Shown: one piece after another, positions 28,507 to 38,126 of the stretch
Position numbering within the stretch: the stretch's first letter is position 1
Layout of the letters: every line of letters begins with the position of its first letter
Source of the DNA: JAJEEA01 sp965116765
GTDB lineage: Bacteria; Acidobacteriota; Vicinamibacteria; Vicinamibacterales; UBA8438
DNA length: 64,000 nt
Reading direction: 5' to 3'
Assembly: GCA_965116765.1 (NCBI GenBank)
Contig: OZ220718.1
Coordinates: forward strand, 4,712,001 to 4,776,000
The notes under the pieces: generated by a model
The model's input: only the letters and a program-made list of their open reading frames with translations
The model's database searches: none
What the model was told of the DNA's origin: nothing
Program-made: the position numbers and the translations under genes

Positions 28507-29071
28507 CTACAGCGCGAACACGTCGGCGACGCAGAGGCGGAAGCCGGGCAGCAGGGGCGCGCCGTCCAGGGTGTCGCCCGCCGTGAGGCGCCGCGGCGCA
28601 CGATCCCTCTGGTGGACCGTCACCGATTCGTCCTGCGGGTCCGCCACCCACACGACGCGGGCGCCGGCCGCGAGCCACGTGTCCACCTTCGACGCGACCT
28701 GGGGGCGGGTATCGCCCGGCGAGACGACCTCCACGGCCAGGTCGGGGGCGCCGTTCCAGAAGGTCGCGGGCGCTCCGGACGCCGGAATGCGTTCACGACG
28801 GACGAAGGCGACATCCGGGGCGAGGACCGTGTCGGGGTCCCTCGCCAGCACGAAGCCGGTCTCCGCGCCGCAGACGATGCCGAGGCGGTGCGCCTTGACG
28901 TGCTGCGCGAGCGGGCGCCGTCAGGTTGACGACGACGGCGCCGTGGGCGAATCCGGCCGGCGTCATGCGCAGTAGCTCTCCCCGGACGAGCGCGTAGCGA
29001 CGGTGGTCGCCGGTCAGGCGGAACAGCTCGTCCGCCGTGACGACCGGCGTCTCCCGTGATGCAACACTCAC
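28507..29071 (-). pseudogene. Uma2 family endonuclease (DUF820), frameshifted
   Basis: The frame from GTG 29071 begins TADELFRLTGDHRRYALVRGELLRMTP, as in Uma2 proteins. The C-terminal part in the other frame has LAPDVAFVRRERIP, the catalytic-type PDLAVEVVSPGDT and VVWVADPQDESVTVH. The break at about 28912 fits one extra C in a CCC run; corrected it reads NLTAPLAQHVKAHRLG. Restored, the protein would be about 188 residues, normal for this PD-(D/E)xK-fold family of unclear role. Confidence 0.7.
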
Positions 29072-29092
29072 GCCAAGGCTCCCTTGCGGGCT

Positions 29093-30181
29093 TCAGTAGA
29101 ACACGATGGCGAGGACGAAGACGACGATGGCGAGCATGACGAACCACTGCCAGATCTCCTGCTGGTCGTCCGAGGGGACGAGCTCGAAGGAGATGCTGCG
29201 GTGCGAGTCGATGACGTTGCGGAGGAAGGTGGCGGCGTCGACCTGGGGGCTGTCGATGATGACCGAGCGGCCGCCGGTGCGCTGCTCGACCATGTTGATG
29301 CCCTCGAAGCCGAGCTGGGTGCGCTGCCCCGCGAGGTCCTGCTCGAGGGTCTCGTCGTAGTCGATGCCGCGCACGTAGTCGATGAGGACCGAGTCGACGT
29401 TGGTCCCGGTGCGGCTGCCGATGCCGATGGTGTAGATGACGAGGCCGCGGCGCCGGAACTCGGCGAGGGCGGTGTCGAGCCGGCTCATCTGCTCGGCGTC
29501 GATGAGGAAGTCGCCGTCGGTGAACAGCAGCAGCACGCGGTCGTTGCGCTCCTCCGGCAGCCAGTCGTCGTCGCCCGACTCGAAGCGGTCCTGGTTGTCG
29601 AGCGACAGGTAGATCGACTCGAAGGCGGTGGCGATGTCGCTGTCCCACGGGAACGCGTCGCCGGTGAGGCTCAAGGGCGGGGCGATGCGGCCCACCTCCT
29701 CGATGAAGCGCTCGGCGTTCGACGCCATGTGGGCCCGGCGCAGGGTCGTGGTGCCCCACACGTACACCGCGGTGCGGTCGCCGGGGGTGAGGATGTCCTG
29801 GGTGTAGAGGCCCAGCGCCTCGCGGACGGCGAGATCGAGGCGCGAGGGGCCGAGGTCCTTGACCCACATCGACGCGGAGGCGTCGATGGCGACGACCACG
29901 TCGACGTCGCCCCGCCGGAACGTCTGGCCCCCGTAGACCCAGAACGGTCTGGCGGCGGCGACGGCTACGAGGGCGAGGGCGAGGATGGCGAGGAACCAGA
30001 ACTTGACGTGGCCGAAGAGCGGATACTTCGAGCCCTCGGTGCGGGCCGGGCGCAGCTGCAGCCGGAGCGCGAAGACGACGAGCCCGAAGGCGAGCAGCAG
30101 GCCCGCGAGCGGCACGATCGCCAGGTACTCGGGGTTGGCGAACTCGACGCTCTCGCGGAGCAGGCGGCTGATGGTGTCCAT
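29093..30181 (-). CDS. VWA-domain membrane protein (BatA/BatB-like)
   Basis: The 362-residue protein has two N-terminal helices (about 20-42 and 58-77), then a von Willebrand A domain beginning VDVVVAIDASASMWVKD with the DxSxS metal-binding motif, and LLLFTDGDFLI further on. A final C-terminal helix is FVMLAIVVFVLAIVFY. This is the BatA/BatB layout, with the VWA domain held on the periplasmic face. It is the last gene of the MoxR operon. Bat proteins act with a MoxR chaperone-like ATPase, probably in envelope stress or metal-cofactor assembly. The substrate is unknown. Confidence 0.85.
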   Translation of the reverse strand: MDTISRLLRESVEFANPEYLAIVPLAGLLLAFGLVVFALRLQLRPARTEGSKYPLFGHVKFWFLAILALALVAVAAARPFWVYGGQTFRRGDVDVVVAIDASASMWVKDLGPSRLDLAVREALGLYTQDILTPGDRTAVYVWGTTTLRRAHMASNAERFIEEVGRIAPPLSLTGDAFPWDSDIATAFESIYLSLDNQDRFESGDDDWLPEERNDRVLLLFTDGDFLIDAEQMSRLDTALAEFRRRGLVIYTIGIGSRTGTNVDSVLIDYVRGIDYDETLEQDLAGQRTQLGFEGINMVEQRTGGRSVIIDSPQVDAATFLRNVIDSHRSISFELVPSDDQQEIWQWFVMLAIVVFVLAIVFY

Positions 30182-30200
30182 CTGTTACGTGCGCAGACGC

Positions 30201-30311
30201 CTAGTGCATCGCCACAGCCAAGAGTTCGGGTACGCGGTGCTGGCAAGTCGTTGATGATGTAGCCATAAGGTCAGGCCCGCGCCCGAAAATTATGGCGTGA
30301 CGCAGCACTAG
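30201..30311. repeat. CTAG-bounded palindromic element, 111 bp
   Basis: CTAGTGC at 30201-30207 is matched by GCACTAG at 30305-30311, and an inner inverted repeat GCCATAA/TTATGGC lies at 30262-30296. The right-hand CTAG contains the TAG stop (30308-30310) of the upstream gene. It fills almost the whole spacer between two Bat operon genes. It is not the same sequence as the 88-bp family but shares the CTAG ends. Confidence 0.55.
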
Positions 30312-30973
30312 CCGCGGCGGCGGCGCACCGGGGTGCCCTCGCCCTTCATCTGCTCGAGCTCGGGCGGCTCGATCTCGCGGGGCGCCTCGAGGGCGCGCCG
30401 GACCGCCTCGGCGTTGCTGGTCAGGTCGTAGTTCCACTTGTAGTCGAAGCGGTCGCCGGGGTCGCCGCGCAGGGCCCGCTCGTAGTCGGCGTTCACCGTC
30501 TCCATCACCTCGAGGATGATCGCCTCGCGCTGGGTCGCGGCGTCGGGGGCCTCCGGATTGATGGCCCGGTACCGCTGGCGCGCCAGCATGAACTTGGCGC
30601 TCGCGAGCAGGTGCGACGCCCGCGGGTCGTCGATCTCGTCGGCGAGGTCGTCCACCACCGTCCGGTAGTCGCCGGTCAGGTAGTTGTAGGACGCCTGCTG
30701 GAGGAACGAGTCGCGGAACAGGTACGAGTCGGCGAACCACTGCATGCCCCACGCCCGGCTGCCCTGGTAGAAGGCGGACACCTCGGCGAGCTGGGTCTCG
30801 GCCGTCTCGAAGTCGCCGCGCTCGACGCTGGCGCTCAACCCTTCCAGGTTCGTGTAGAACGCGGTCAGGCTGCGGGCCGGTATCGAGACGCCGGCGAAGA
30901 AGAGCAGGGCGAGCACGAAGCCGACGAGATACCGGAAGGAGTGCTCCTTGTCGAGCAGGTCTGTCAGTCGCAT
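30308..30973 (-). CDS. Membrane-anchored helical (TPR-like) Bat operon protein
   Basis: The 221-residue protein has one N-terminal helix (YLVGFVLALLFFAGVSI at 15-31) followed by an all-helical region resembling tetratricopeptide repeats (GDFETAETQLAEVSAFYQG, QASYNYLTGDYRTVVDDL, ASHLLASAKFMLARQRY). TPR proteins of the BatC/BatE type occupy this place in Bat operons. It probably scaffolds the VWA proteins on the membrane. The C-terminus is basic (PVRRRRG). Its TAG stop lies within the CTAG end of a palindromic element. Confidence 0.7.
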   Translation of the reverse strand: MRLTDLLDKEHSFRYLVGFVLALLFFAGVSIPARSLTAFYTNLEGLSASVERGDFETAETQLAEVSAFYQGSRAWGMQWFADSYLFRDSFLQQASYNYLTGDYRTVVDDLADEIDDPRASHLLASAKFMLARQRYRAINPEAPDAATQREAIILEVMETVNADYERALRGDPGDRFDYKWNYDLTSNAEAVRRALEAPREIEPPELEQMKGEGTPVRRRRG

Positions 30974-31060
30974 GTCACTTCTCTCTCGAGCGCCGCGTGT
31001 CTCGTGGCGGACCTCCCTCGGCGGGCGTCCACCCGTGTCCGTTCCGCGGGGCGGACCCCG

Positions 31061-32191
31061 CTACGGGGTCGTCCCCCACAGCAGCTCCGACACGAACCCG
31101 ACGGGGATGCCGACGAGCAGGAGCCCCATCGCCACGAGCAGGAACCGCGAGTAGATGGGCACCTTCAGGGCCCGGTGCTTCAGCTCCATGCGCACCGCCT
31201 CGCGCTCGTCGATGGCCTGGTAGGCGCGCAGCAGGCTGTCCTCGTCGGTCACGTCGAAGTAGTCGCCGCCGTACTCCTGAATCTGCCCGACGAGCTGCGG
31301 CACGGTGGGGTGCAGGAAGCTCGCGGTGCGCGCGTCGCTGGTGTTGATGTAGATGATGTACGGCACGATGTTGCGCCGGTTCAGCTCGGCGAACTCCGCG
31401 TCCGGGAACTCGTCGACGGCGGCGTCGGTGATGATGAGCACGGCCCGGTTCTGGTTCGTGCCGCGGCCCACCGCCGCCTCGTCCTGGTCGAAGTACTTCA
31501 CGATGTCCTGCAGCGGCCGGATGATGTTGGTGTCGCCCTCGGCGGGCACGATGCGCACCTTGTCGCGCGGCACCACCATCGCCTTGTCGAGGCGCTGGGT
31601 CATCACGTAGGGCGCGTCCCACACCTGGTAGTAGTACAGCTCGTCGTCCATGACGAAGTCGTCCACCTTGTAGGGATAGGTGGAGAACAGCCACAGCGAC
31701 ACGCGGTCGTTCTTGTCGCGCCGCATCTCGAGGAACTCGAGATGGGCGTCGCGGGCGACCTCGGCCTTCGACTTGTTGGTGTCGGGGAACTCCCACGCCA
31801 TCGACCCCGACGTGTCGACCAGATCGACCCGGACCCGCGACTCGACGTAGCCGCTGACCTCCTCGGTGGCGGTGAGGAACGGGTCGGCGACCGAGAACAC
31901 GAGCAGCGCGAGGGCGCCGGCCGCCAGGGCCTTGGGCGCGGTGTGGAGGACGCGGATCCAGAGGCGCTTGCGGTGCCCCGGCTCGATGTCGTGCCCGGAG
32001 TGCTCGCGCACGTGGCGCTTGCTGACCGCGGCCAGCCGCACCAGGGTCAGGGCGAGCACCACCCCGAGCACGATCGCGATCCCCATCGCGATGCCGACGT
32101 CGCCGTAGCGGATCGCCGCGAAGTCGGTCGCGATCAGCTCGCGGACGCCGCCGTCGACGAACACGACGAACTCTGACCAGGGCATCAGCAT
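31061..32191 (-). CDS. VWA-domain membrane protein (second Bat-like)
   Basis: The 376-residue protein has helices at about 33-54 and 88-104. A VWA domain follows with the MIDAS start VDLVDTSGSMAWEFP, a threonine-bearing EGDTNIIRPLQDIV loop and VLIITDAAVDEFPDAEF, then a C-terminal helix FLLVAMGLLLVGIPVGF. It has the same overall plan as the VWA gene at 29093 but little sequence identity, so the two are probably partners rather than recent copies. It starts 6 nt after the BatD-like gene. Confidence 0.85.
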   Translation of the reverse strand: MLMPWSEFVVFVDGGVRELIATDFAAIRYGDVGIAMGIAIVLGVVLALTLVRLAAVSKRHVREHSGHDIEPGHRKRLWIRVLHTAPKALAAGALALLVFSVADPFLTATEEVSGYVESRVRVDLVDTSGSMAWEFPDTNKSKAEVARDAHLEFLEMRRDKNDRVSLWLFSTYPYKVDDFVMDDELYYYQVWDAPYVMTQRLDKAMVVPRDKVRIVPAEGDTNIIRPLQDIVKYFDQDEAAVGRGTNQNRAVLIITDAAVDEFPDAEFAELNRRNIVPYIIYINTSDARTASFLHPTVPQLVGQIQEYGGDYFDVTDEDSLLRAYQAIDEREAVRMELKHRALKVPIYSRFLLVAMGLLLVGIPVGFVSELLWGTTP

Positions 32192-32197
32192 GATTGG

Positions 32198-33325
32198 TCA
32201 CCCTTTCGCCGGACGCGGCGCCGCGGCGCCCACCAGCGCCTTCAGGTTGTTCAACATCCGCACGTACGGACGCAGCCGGTACAGCGCCTCGCCCAGCATG
32301 CGCGCCTCGCCGGCCGGGTGCTCGACCGGCGCCGGCGCCCCCGTCTCGAGGCCCCGCTGATAGGCGACGAGCCGGCCCGCGAGCACCCCGAGCGCCGCCT
32401 TCCGGTAGCTGTCCTTCAGCCCGTCGACGTGCCGCTGGATGTCGAGGGCGGTGTCGCCGGGAACCAGGCCCGGCAGGTCGGCCTGCAGATAGTCGCGCAG
32501 GGCCAGCACGAGCGACCGCTGCCGGTCGGCGAGCTGGTCCGCGGCGGCGTCCCGGGGCAGCCGTCGCAGCGCCGTGAGCTCGCGGCCCACCGCCCGGCGC
32601 GCCTCCCAGATCGACGGAAGGACGGGGATCTGCGCCTCGATGCGGGCGAGCTCGTCCTCTTCCTGCTGCTTCTCGATCGAGACCGCCTTCGGCTTGCGGG
32701 CGAACCGCACCAGCATCACGAGCCAGACGAGCAGCGGCAGGGGCGCGACGACCCACGCCAGGGCGCGGAAGAACGTCGCGAGGCCGGAGAAGGTGCCGAG
32801 CTCGACGGTGTCGCGGATGTCGAGCAGGGGCTCGTCGGTGATCGACGTCACGTAGCGCACCAGCCCCTGCCCCCCGTCGACCTGCTGCACCTCGGCGTCC
32901 TCGATGTCCTCGCCGAGGTCCCGCACCAGGTAGTAGAAGCTGAAGCTCGGCAGCGCGTAGGTCATCTTGGCGGGGTCGACGAGGCGGAACTCGTACACGA
33001 AGTCCCAGATGTGGGTGTCGTCGATGCGGTCCTTCTCGACCACCAGCGCCGTGGCCTCGAACGGGTGGACCGGGAGCGCCTCGGGGGTCATGCGGTCCTC
33101 GAGGACGATGATCTCCTGGCCGCTCGGGATCAGGTCGGGGAAGCGCAGCCGGTAGCGCTGCGTGATGCGGTCGCCGGTCTTGACGACGGTGGGCTCGAGC
33201 TCCAGCGTCTCGACCCGCACGAGGCCCGCGCCGGGCAGGCCGATGTCGGGCGACTGGGCGACGGAGGTCGGCGGCGCAATCAGCGGGAGCGCGGTCGCGA
33301 GCGCGAGTAGGCGTGTCATTCTCAC
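32198..33325 (-). CDS. BatD-like secreted/membrane protein
   Basis: The 375-residue protein has a signal peptide (LLALATALPLIAPPTSVAQ). A beta-rich periplasmic domain (LELEPTVVKTGDRITQRYRL) is followed by one membrane helix near residue 190-212 (ALAWVVAPLPLLVWLVMLV). The cytoplasmic helical tail is charged (KQQEEDELARIEAQIPVLP). This matches the position and topology of BatD-type proteins in MoxR/Bat operons, although sequence similarity is too weak for certainty. It lies between DUF58 and the VWA gene, all on the minus strand with short spacers. Confidence 0.65.
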   Translation of the reverse strand: MRMTRLLALATALPLIAPPTSVAQSPDIGLPGAGLVRVETLELEPTVVKTGDRITQRYRLRFPDLIPSGQEIIVLEDRMTPEALPVHPFEATALVVEKDRIDDTHIWDFVYEFRLVDPAKMTYALPSFSFYYLVRDLGEDIEDAEVQQVDGGQGLVRYVTSITDEPLLDIRDTVELGTFSGLATFFRALAWVVAPLPLLVWLVMLVRFARKPKAVSIEKQQEEDELARIEAQIPVLPSIWEARRAVGRELTALRRLPRDAAADQLADRQRSLVLALRDYLQADLPGLVPGDTALDIQRHVDGLKDSYRKAALGVLAGRLVAYQRGLETGAPAPVEHPAGEARMLGEALYRLRPYVRMLNNLKALVGAAAPRPAKG

Positions 33326-33397
33326 CGGATCATCCCTGCCAGTCTGCGAAGGCCCCGCAACGCCGTCCCCGTGCTCGGGGTCGGCCGGGACCGGTGC

Positions 33398-34315
33398 TCA
33401 ACGCGCGAAGCGGGACATCAGGAACTTGGGCAGCTCCTCGAGGTGGTTCTGCTCCGTCAGGACCGTCGAGTCGATGCCCGCCTGGTGTTTCAGCTTGTAC
33501 TGCAGCGACGCCCGCGCCTCCTCGATGCGCCGCCGGATCGCGCCCGCCTTCCGGGCCGAGATCACGGTCTGCTTGCGCGTCTCCATGTCCGAGATACGGA
33601 TGTAGCCGAGCCGGCTCCTGACCCGGAACTCGTCGGGGTCGTCGAGGACGAGCACGATCATATCGTGCTTCGCGGCCAGCGTGCTCAGCTGCTTGAAGTC
33701 GACCGCGTCGGGGTCGTTGACGAGGTCCACCAGATCGGTCAGCAGGATGATCGAATGGCGCGACTTCAGCCGGGCCAGCATGAAGTCGACGGCGACCTTC
33801 AGGTGGGCCTTCCGGCGGGTCGGGTGCTCCCGCTCCAGCTTCAGCTTCTCGAAGATCTTGTACGCCATGTAGAAGACCTGCGAGGTCCCGAGCTTCGGGC
33901 GCAGGTAGAGCTCGACGCGGTCCGAGTAGCCGAGCAGCCCCACCGGGTCGCGCAGGTTGGCGCGGGTGAGCCCGATGTTGCCGAGCAGGTCGAGCATCAG
34001 CAGCGCCTTGTTGGTCTCCTGCGACACCTGGAAGAGCGTCGAGTACGACAGGTCGCAGACGACCAGGGTGCGGAGCTCCTTGGGCTCCATCCGCTCGATG
34101 CGGTACAGCTTCTCGGGGTAGGTGCGGAGGCTCAGGGTCCACGCCACGTCCTTCAACGGCTGCCCGGGCCTCCACTGGTCGACGCCGACGATGTCGTAGC
34201 CGGCCCCCTTGAACCCGCTCTTGTGCTCGCCGAAGTGGATGCTGTTGGAGGTCTTGCGGGCCCGGATGCCGTGCTTGATGTCGCGGAACCGGGCGTAGAC
34301 CTCCTCTACTTCCAC
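33398..34315 (-). CDS. DUF58 domain protein
   Basis: The 305-residue protein has the DUF58 signature: SIHFGEHKSGFKGAGYDIV near 28, VGVDQWRPGQPLKDVAWTLS near 48 and a VWA-like MIDAS region with LVVCDLSYSTLF near 88. LLTDLVDLVND follows later. DUF58 proteins accompany MoxR ATPases and probably act as VWA-type adaptor subunits. GTG 34315 lies inside the 3' end of the moxR gene (10-bp overlap), so the two are coupled. Upstream in-frame sequence is only the moxR shadow. Confidence 0.85.
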   Translation of the reverse strand: MEVEEVYARFRDIKHGIRARKTSNSIHFGEHKSGFKGAGYDIVGVDQWRPGQPLKDVAWTLSLRTYPEKLYRIERMEPKELRTLVVCDLSYSTLFQVSQETNKALLMLDLLGNIGLTRANLRDPVGLLGYSDRVELYLRPKLGTSQVFYMAYKIFEKLKLEREHPTRRKAHLKVAVDFMLARLKSRHSIILLTDLVDLVNDPDAVDFKQLSTLAAKHDMIVLVLDDPDEFRVRSRLGYIRISDMETRKQTVISARKAGAIRRRIEEARASLQYKLKHQAGIDSTVLTEQNHLEELPKFLMSRFAR

Positions 34316-35421
34316 GGCGGAACCTCCATGTCCCGCAGGATCTGCTGGAGGAGGTCGTCCTTGTCGACGGAGAACTCCATGCCCTCGCGCAGCACGATGC
34401 GGTGGGCGAGCACGGGGCCGGCCACCGCCTTGATGTGGTCCGGCGTGATCGTCAGGTCGCCGTTGAAGAAGGCGAAGGTGCGGGCCACCGCCTCGAGGTG
34501 GAAGTGCACGCGCGGGGAGATCCCGACCCGGATGTACTCCTTGACGGTCCGCGCCGCCCGCCCCATCACCCGGTGCGGGCGGGTGTTCCGGATCAGCCGC
34601 ACCTTGTACTGCTGCGCGTAGTCCGACATCCCGACGTTGTCGAAGATGTACTGGGCGATGTCGAGCACCTCGTGGAGGTCGGTCAGCTTCTCGACCTTGC
34701 GCCCGACCACGTTGCGGGCGCTGATGTTCAGCTCGTCCTCCTCGTCCTCGGGGTCGAGCATGTTGATGGACAGGGTGGTGCGGTCGAGCTGGGCCACGGG
34801 GTTGGCGAACGTGCCCTCCTCTTCCCCGAAGATGTTCTCGGTGCAGATGACCATGAAGAAGCGGGGGCCGTCGATGTCGTTGAAGTCGCACGACAGCGGG
34901 AACAGGGGCAGCATCTTGCCCTCGGCGAGGTTGCCGTAGTCCGAGCTGAGGGTCGCCGAGCTCTCCTCCATGCCCTCGAGCACCGCCGCCTTCGTCTTGC
35001 CCGACAGCCGGTTGTCCTCGTCGATGAGGACGATGTGGGCCATCAGCTTGCCGGGCTTGAACACCAGCTTCCGCGAGCCGTCGGTCTCCTCGACGATGGT
35101 CTCGTAGCCGAGGATGTCCTCGGGCATGTACGTCGGCAGGCCCTGGATGCGCTCGAACTTGGCGTCGATGGCCATCGCGCAGGCGCTGACGAGGTCGGTC
35201 TTGCCGGTGCCCGTCGGCCCCCGGAACATCACGTGGGGCTGGCGCAGCAGCTTGCTCTGGCTCAGCTTGTCGGTGTACGGCAGCAGCGTGAAGAAAGCCC
35301 ACGACAGGATGCGGGCGGCATCGTCGAGGCCGTAGAGCCACTTGGTCGACTCCTTCTGGAACCGCTGGACCACGTCGTTGGCCCGGTCGAAGTCGACTAC
35401 GCGCGTCGGTTGTACGGCCAT
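34306..35421 (-). CDS. MoxR-family AAA+ ATPase
   Basis: The 371-residue protein shows Walker A FRGPTGTGKTDLV near residue 70, Walker B HIVLIDEDNRLSGKTKAAVL near 130 and sensor 1 FFMVICTENIFGEEEGTF near 190. A C-terminal lid with arginine finger candidates follows (RPHRVMGRAAR). MoxR ATPases act as chaperones for cofactor insertion and complex assembly together with VWA proteins. Here the gene heads a six-gene operon (moxR, DUF58, BatD-like, VWA, TPR, VWA). ATG 35421 (MAVQPTRVVDF) gives a normal length. Confidence 0.88.
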   Translation of the reverse strand: MAVQPTRVVDFDRANDVVQRFQKESTKWLYGLDDAARILSWAFFTLLPYTDKLSQSKLLRQPHVMFRGPTGTGKTDLVSACAMAIDAKFERIQGLPTYMPEDILGYETIVEETDGSRKLVFKPGKLMAHIVLIDEDNRLSGKTKAAVLEGMEESSATLSSDYGNLAEGKMLPLFPLSCDFNDIDGPRFFMVICTENIFGEEEGTFANPVAQLDRTTLSINMLDPEDEEDELNISARNVVGRKVEKLTDLHEVLDIAQYIFDNVGMSDYAQQYKVRLIRNTRPHRVMGRAARTVKEYIRVGISPRVHFHLEAVARTFAFFNGDLTITPDHIKAVAGPVLAHRIVLREGMEFSVDKDDLLQQILRDMEVPPWK

Positions 35422-35638
35422 GAGTCCGTCCTGGTCTCCCTTCGATGCTGCGGCGCAGGCGGGTCGCCGCCGCCCGGCCGACGAGCCTGACGCGCCCGAT
35501 CCGCCGGTTGCCGGCGCCGGTCGCGGGGCGCCGCTTCACACCGGTGTCGTGGAGCGAGCCCCTAAGTGTGTCCGCACCGCCGCCCCGCGTCAAGGCGAAG
35601 GGGGTCGGCGCCAGCGCCGGGGCCGGCCGCCCCGATGC

Positions 35639-37990
35639 CTACCGCGGGCCTCCTCCGATGGTCAGCCCCACGTAGTACTCGCGGTCCGGGGAGGGCTCGT
35701 AGTAGCGGCTGCCGAACGCGTTGGTGATGGTCGACGAGTTGTAGATCTCGTCGAACAGGTTGTCGATGCCCCAGAACGGGCGGACGTCGACGCCGCCCAC
35801 GGTCGCATCGAACCCGAACCGCAGGTCGACGACCGTGTACGCCCAGTTGAACACCGTGTTGGCGTTGTTGAGGGTGTAGTCGTCGACCCACCGGACCGTC
35901 ATCCCCGAGCGCAGGCCGAACGGGGCGGTGTGGTTGAAGCCGGCGAAGATGCGGTGGGGCGGCGACCCCGGCTCGATGTTGCCGGCGAAATCGTTGCCGC
36001 CCGGCGCGAACTGCACGAACCTGAAGTTCTGGTAGGTGTAGGCGAGCCGGGTGCTGAAGGCGGGGTCCGGGATCCACTCGAGCAGCAGCTCGACGCCGTC
36101 GCGCGACGACTCGCCGGCGTTGCGGAAGAAGACCTCCTCGGTCGGGCTCTGGAACGAGACGAGGGCGTCGTCGACGGTGGACACGTAGACGGCCGCCTCG
36201 TAGCGCAGGCGCGCCGCCTCGGCGAGCCCGCGGATGCCGACCTCGAAGCTCCGCAGGTCCTGCGGCCCCAGCTCCTGGTTGAACCCGCCCTCGCCGGTCG
36301 GGGTGTTCGACAGCTCGACGGTGGTGGGGGTCTCGTAGGCGGTGGCGAAGCTGGTGAAGAAGTTGACGTTGGGGGCGGCGGCGACGGTCAGGCCGATGGA
36401 GGGGCTGAACGCGTCCATCTTGCGGTCGCCGGACTGGTCGCCGTCGTCGAGCTTGCGGTCGCCGGCCCGGAAGTCGTAGTAGTCCCAGCGTACCCCGGCC
36501 GTGAACCGCACCCGATCTGTCGGCGCGACGCCGATCTGGGCGAACGGGCCGGCCGACCGGACGTCCTCGGTCTGATCCACCCGCAGGTCGCCGCTCGTGG
36601 CGCGCTCGCCGCTCACCGCCGGCGCCACCTGTCCGAACTCCCGGCGGTCGTCGTTCTGCGACGCCACGTCCACCCCGGCCGCCCAGTCGACGCCCGCCGT
36701 TCCCGCCGTCGCGCCGCCGACGTACTCCGACCGCAGGCCGCGCCCGTTCCGCCTCAGGTTCACGTTCCGGAACGCCCCCACCGCGTCGAGGTCGCGCCAC
36801 ATGCCCCAGCCCGTCACCCGGAACATCTGGGTCTCGGTGAAGCGGTGCTCCAGGGTGACGCCGCCCTGGCCCTGGCCCGCGCCCTCGCCCCAGTTGCGGG
36901 CGGCGGCGACGCCCCGCGCCATCCGCCGCCGCACCGGGTCGCGGGCGTCCTCCTCGTTGAGGAAGCTCGCGCTCTCGGCGAAGGGGCTGTCGTAGTAGTT
37001 GAACACGCCGCGGATCTCGGTGGCGTCGCCCAGCTCGCGCCGCACCACGAAGTTGGCCTGGGTGATCTCGGCGTGGCTGTTGTCGCGGAACCCGTCGGTC
37101 TCGAAGCGGCTCACGCTCGTCATGAACTGGGTGGGTCCGTCGCCCCCGGCGTCCACCCGGACCTGCTGCCGGTTGTAGCCGTAGCTGCCGAACTGGACGT
37201 CGGGCCGGATGACGAGGGGGCGGGAGGTGTCGAACGTCGTGGTCAGGTTGATGACCCCGCCGGCGGAGTTCCCGTACAGCACCGAGCTCGGCCCCCGGAT
37301 GACGTCGATGCGGCCGACCGAGCCGAGGTCGACGTTGCCCGGCTCGGTGGTGCCGTCGGCGGTGGTGATGGGGATGCCGTCCTGGATCAGGGCGAGCCCG
37401 CGCAGCCCGAACCGCGGCTCGGGGGCGCGGATGCTCAGGCCGATGCCCCCCGACAGGCCGTAGTTGCGGCGGTTCTGGACGAAGAGCCCGGGAATGCCGC
37501 GCAGCGCCTCGTCGAGCGACGAGCGGCGCTGCGCGAACTCGATCTGCTCGCGCGCGACCACCGCCACCGACTGGGGGACGGCCGCCAGATCCTGATCGGC
37601 CCGCGTGACGGTGACCGTCTCCGTCAGCGGCGCGAGCCCGAGCAGCAGGTTCGCGGTGGCGACGGCCCCCGCCTCGACCGCCACGTACGCGATCTCGCTG
37701 CTGAAGCCGGGCAGCACGCCGCGCACCTGGTAGCGGCCGGCGGGGAGGTTCGCTATCTCGTACTCGCCGAACCCGTCGCTGACCCCGGCCTGGACGGCGC
37801 CGCCGCCCTCGGGCACGGCAGTCACCGCCACCCCCGGCAGCACGCCGCCGCTCTCGTCGACGATCACGCCGGCGATGGCGCCCGAGTCCTGCCCCGCGCG
37901 GCTCGTCGATGCCCCGACGGCGAGCAGCAGCGACGCGGCGGCGCAAGCCCATCCGAGTCGCCGGCTGTGCGGCTGTTTCCGGTCACTCAT
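35639..37990 (-). CDS. TonB-dependent receptor with regulatory-like N-terminal domain
   Basis: The 783-residue outer-membrane protein has a signal peptide (LGWACAAASLLLAVGAS). A carboxypeptidase-regulatory-like beta-sandwich follows (GAIAGVIVDESGGVLPGVAV ... YEIANLPAGRYQVRG). Next come a plug domain (SVAVVAREQIEFAQRRSSLD, IQDGIPITTADG, IDVIRGPSSVLYGNSAGG) and a beta-barrel ending in aromatic-rich YYVGLTIGGGPR. It imports an unknown ligand with energy from TonB-ExbBD. ATG 37990 is chosen; a TTG-started extension to 38047 repeats the MSDR motif and precedes the signal peptide. The neighbouring c-haem protein may be functionally linked. Confidence 0.88.
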   Translation of the reverse strand: MSDRKQPHSRRLGWACAAASLLLAVGASTSRAGQDSGAIAGVIVDESGGVLPGVAVTAVPEGGGAVQAGVSDGFGEYEIANLPAGRYQVRGVLPGFSSEIAYVAVEAGAVATANLLLGLAPLTETVTVTRADQDLAAVPQSVAVVAREQIEFAQRRSSLDEALRGIPGLFVQNRRNYGLSGGIGLSIRAPEPRFGLRGLALIQDGIPITTADGTTEPGNVDLGSVGRIDVIRGPSSVLYGNSAGGVINLTTTFDTSRPLVIRPDVQFGSYGYNRQQVRVDAGGDGPTQFMTSVSRFETDGFRDNSHAEITQANFVVRRELGDATEIRGVFNYYDSPFAESASFLNEEDARDPVRRRMARGVAAARNWGEGAGQGQGGVTLEHRFTETQMFRVTGWGMWRDLDAVGAFRNVNLRRNGRGLRSEYVGGATAGTAGVDWAAGVDVASQNDDRREFGQVAPAVSGERATSGDLRVDQTEDVRSAGPFAQIGVAPTDRVRFTAGVRWDYYDFRAGDRKLDDGDQSGDRKMDAFSPSIGLTVAAAPNVNFFTSFATAYETPTTVELSNTPTGEGGFNQELGPQDLRSFEVGIRGLAEAARLRYEAAVYVSTVDDALVSFQSPTEEVFFRNAGESSRDGVELLLEWIPDPAFSTRLAYTYQNFRFVQFAPGGNDFAGNIEPGSPPHRIFAGFNHTAPFGLRSGMTVRWVDDYTLNNANTVFNWAYTVVDLRFGFDATVGGVDVRPFWGIDNLFDEIYNSSTITNAFGSRYYEPSPDREYYVGLTIGGGPR

Positions 37991-38126
37991 GGCCTTCGTT
38001 GCCCCCTTGGTGCCTCGTTGCAGCGGCCCGCCGCCGCGGTCTGACAAAGAGAGCCCTCGCGGGTCTTGTCCCGCGAAGGCTCTCGGTGGAGTTCCGGAGG
38101 CGGCGTCGTGCCGTGCCGCGGACTGC

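Noticed and set aside
35342..38044. 900-codon plus-strand frame
   Set aside because: Antisense to the TonB receptor; no domain, and the receptor is clearly coded on the minus strand.
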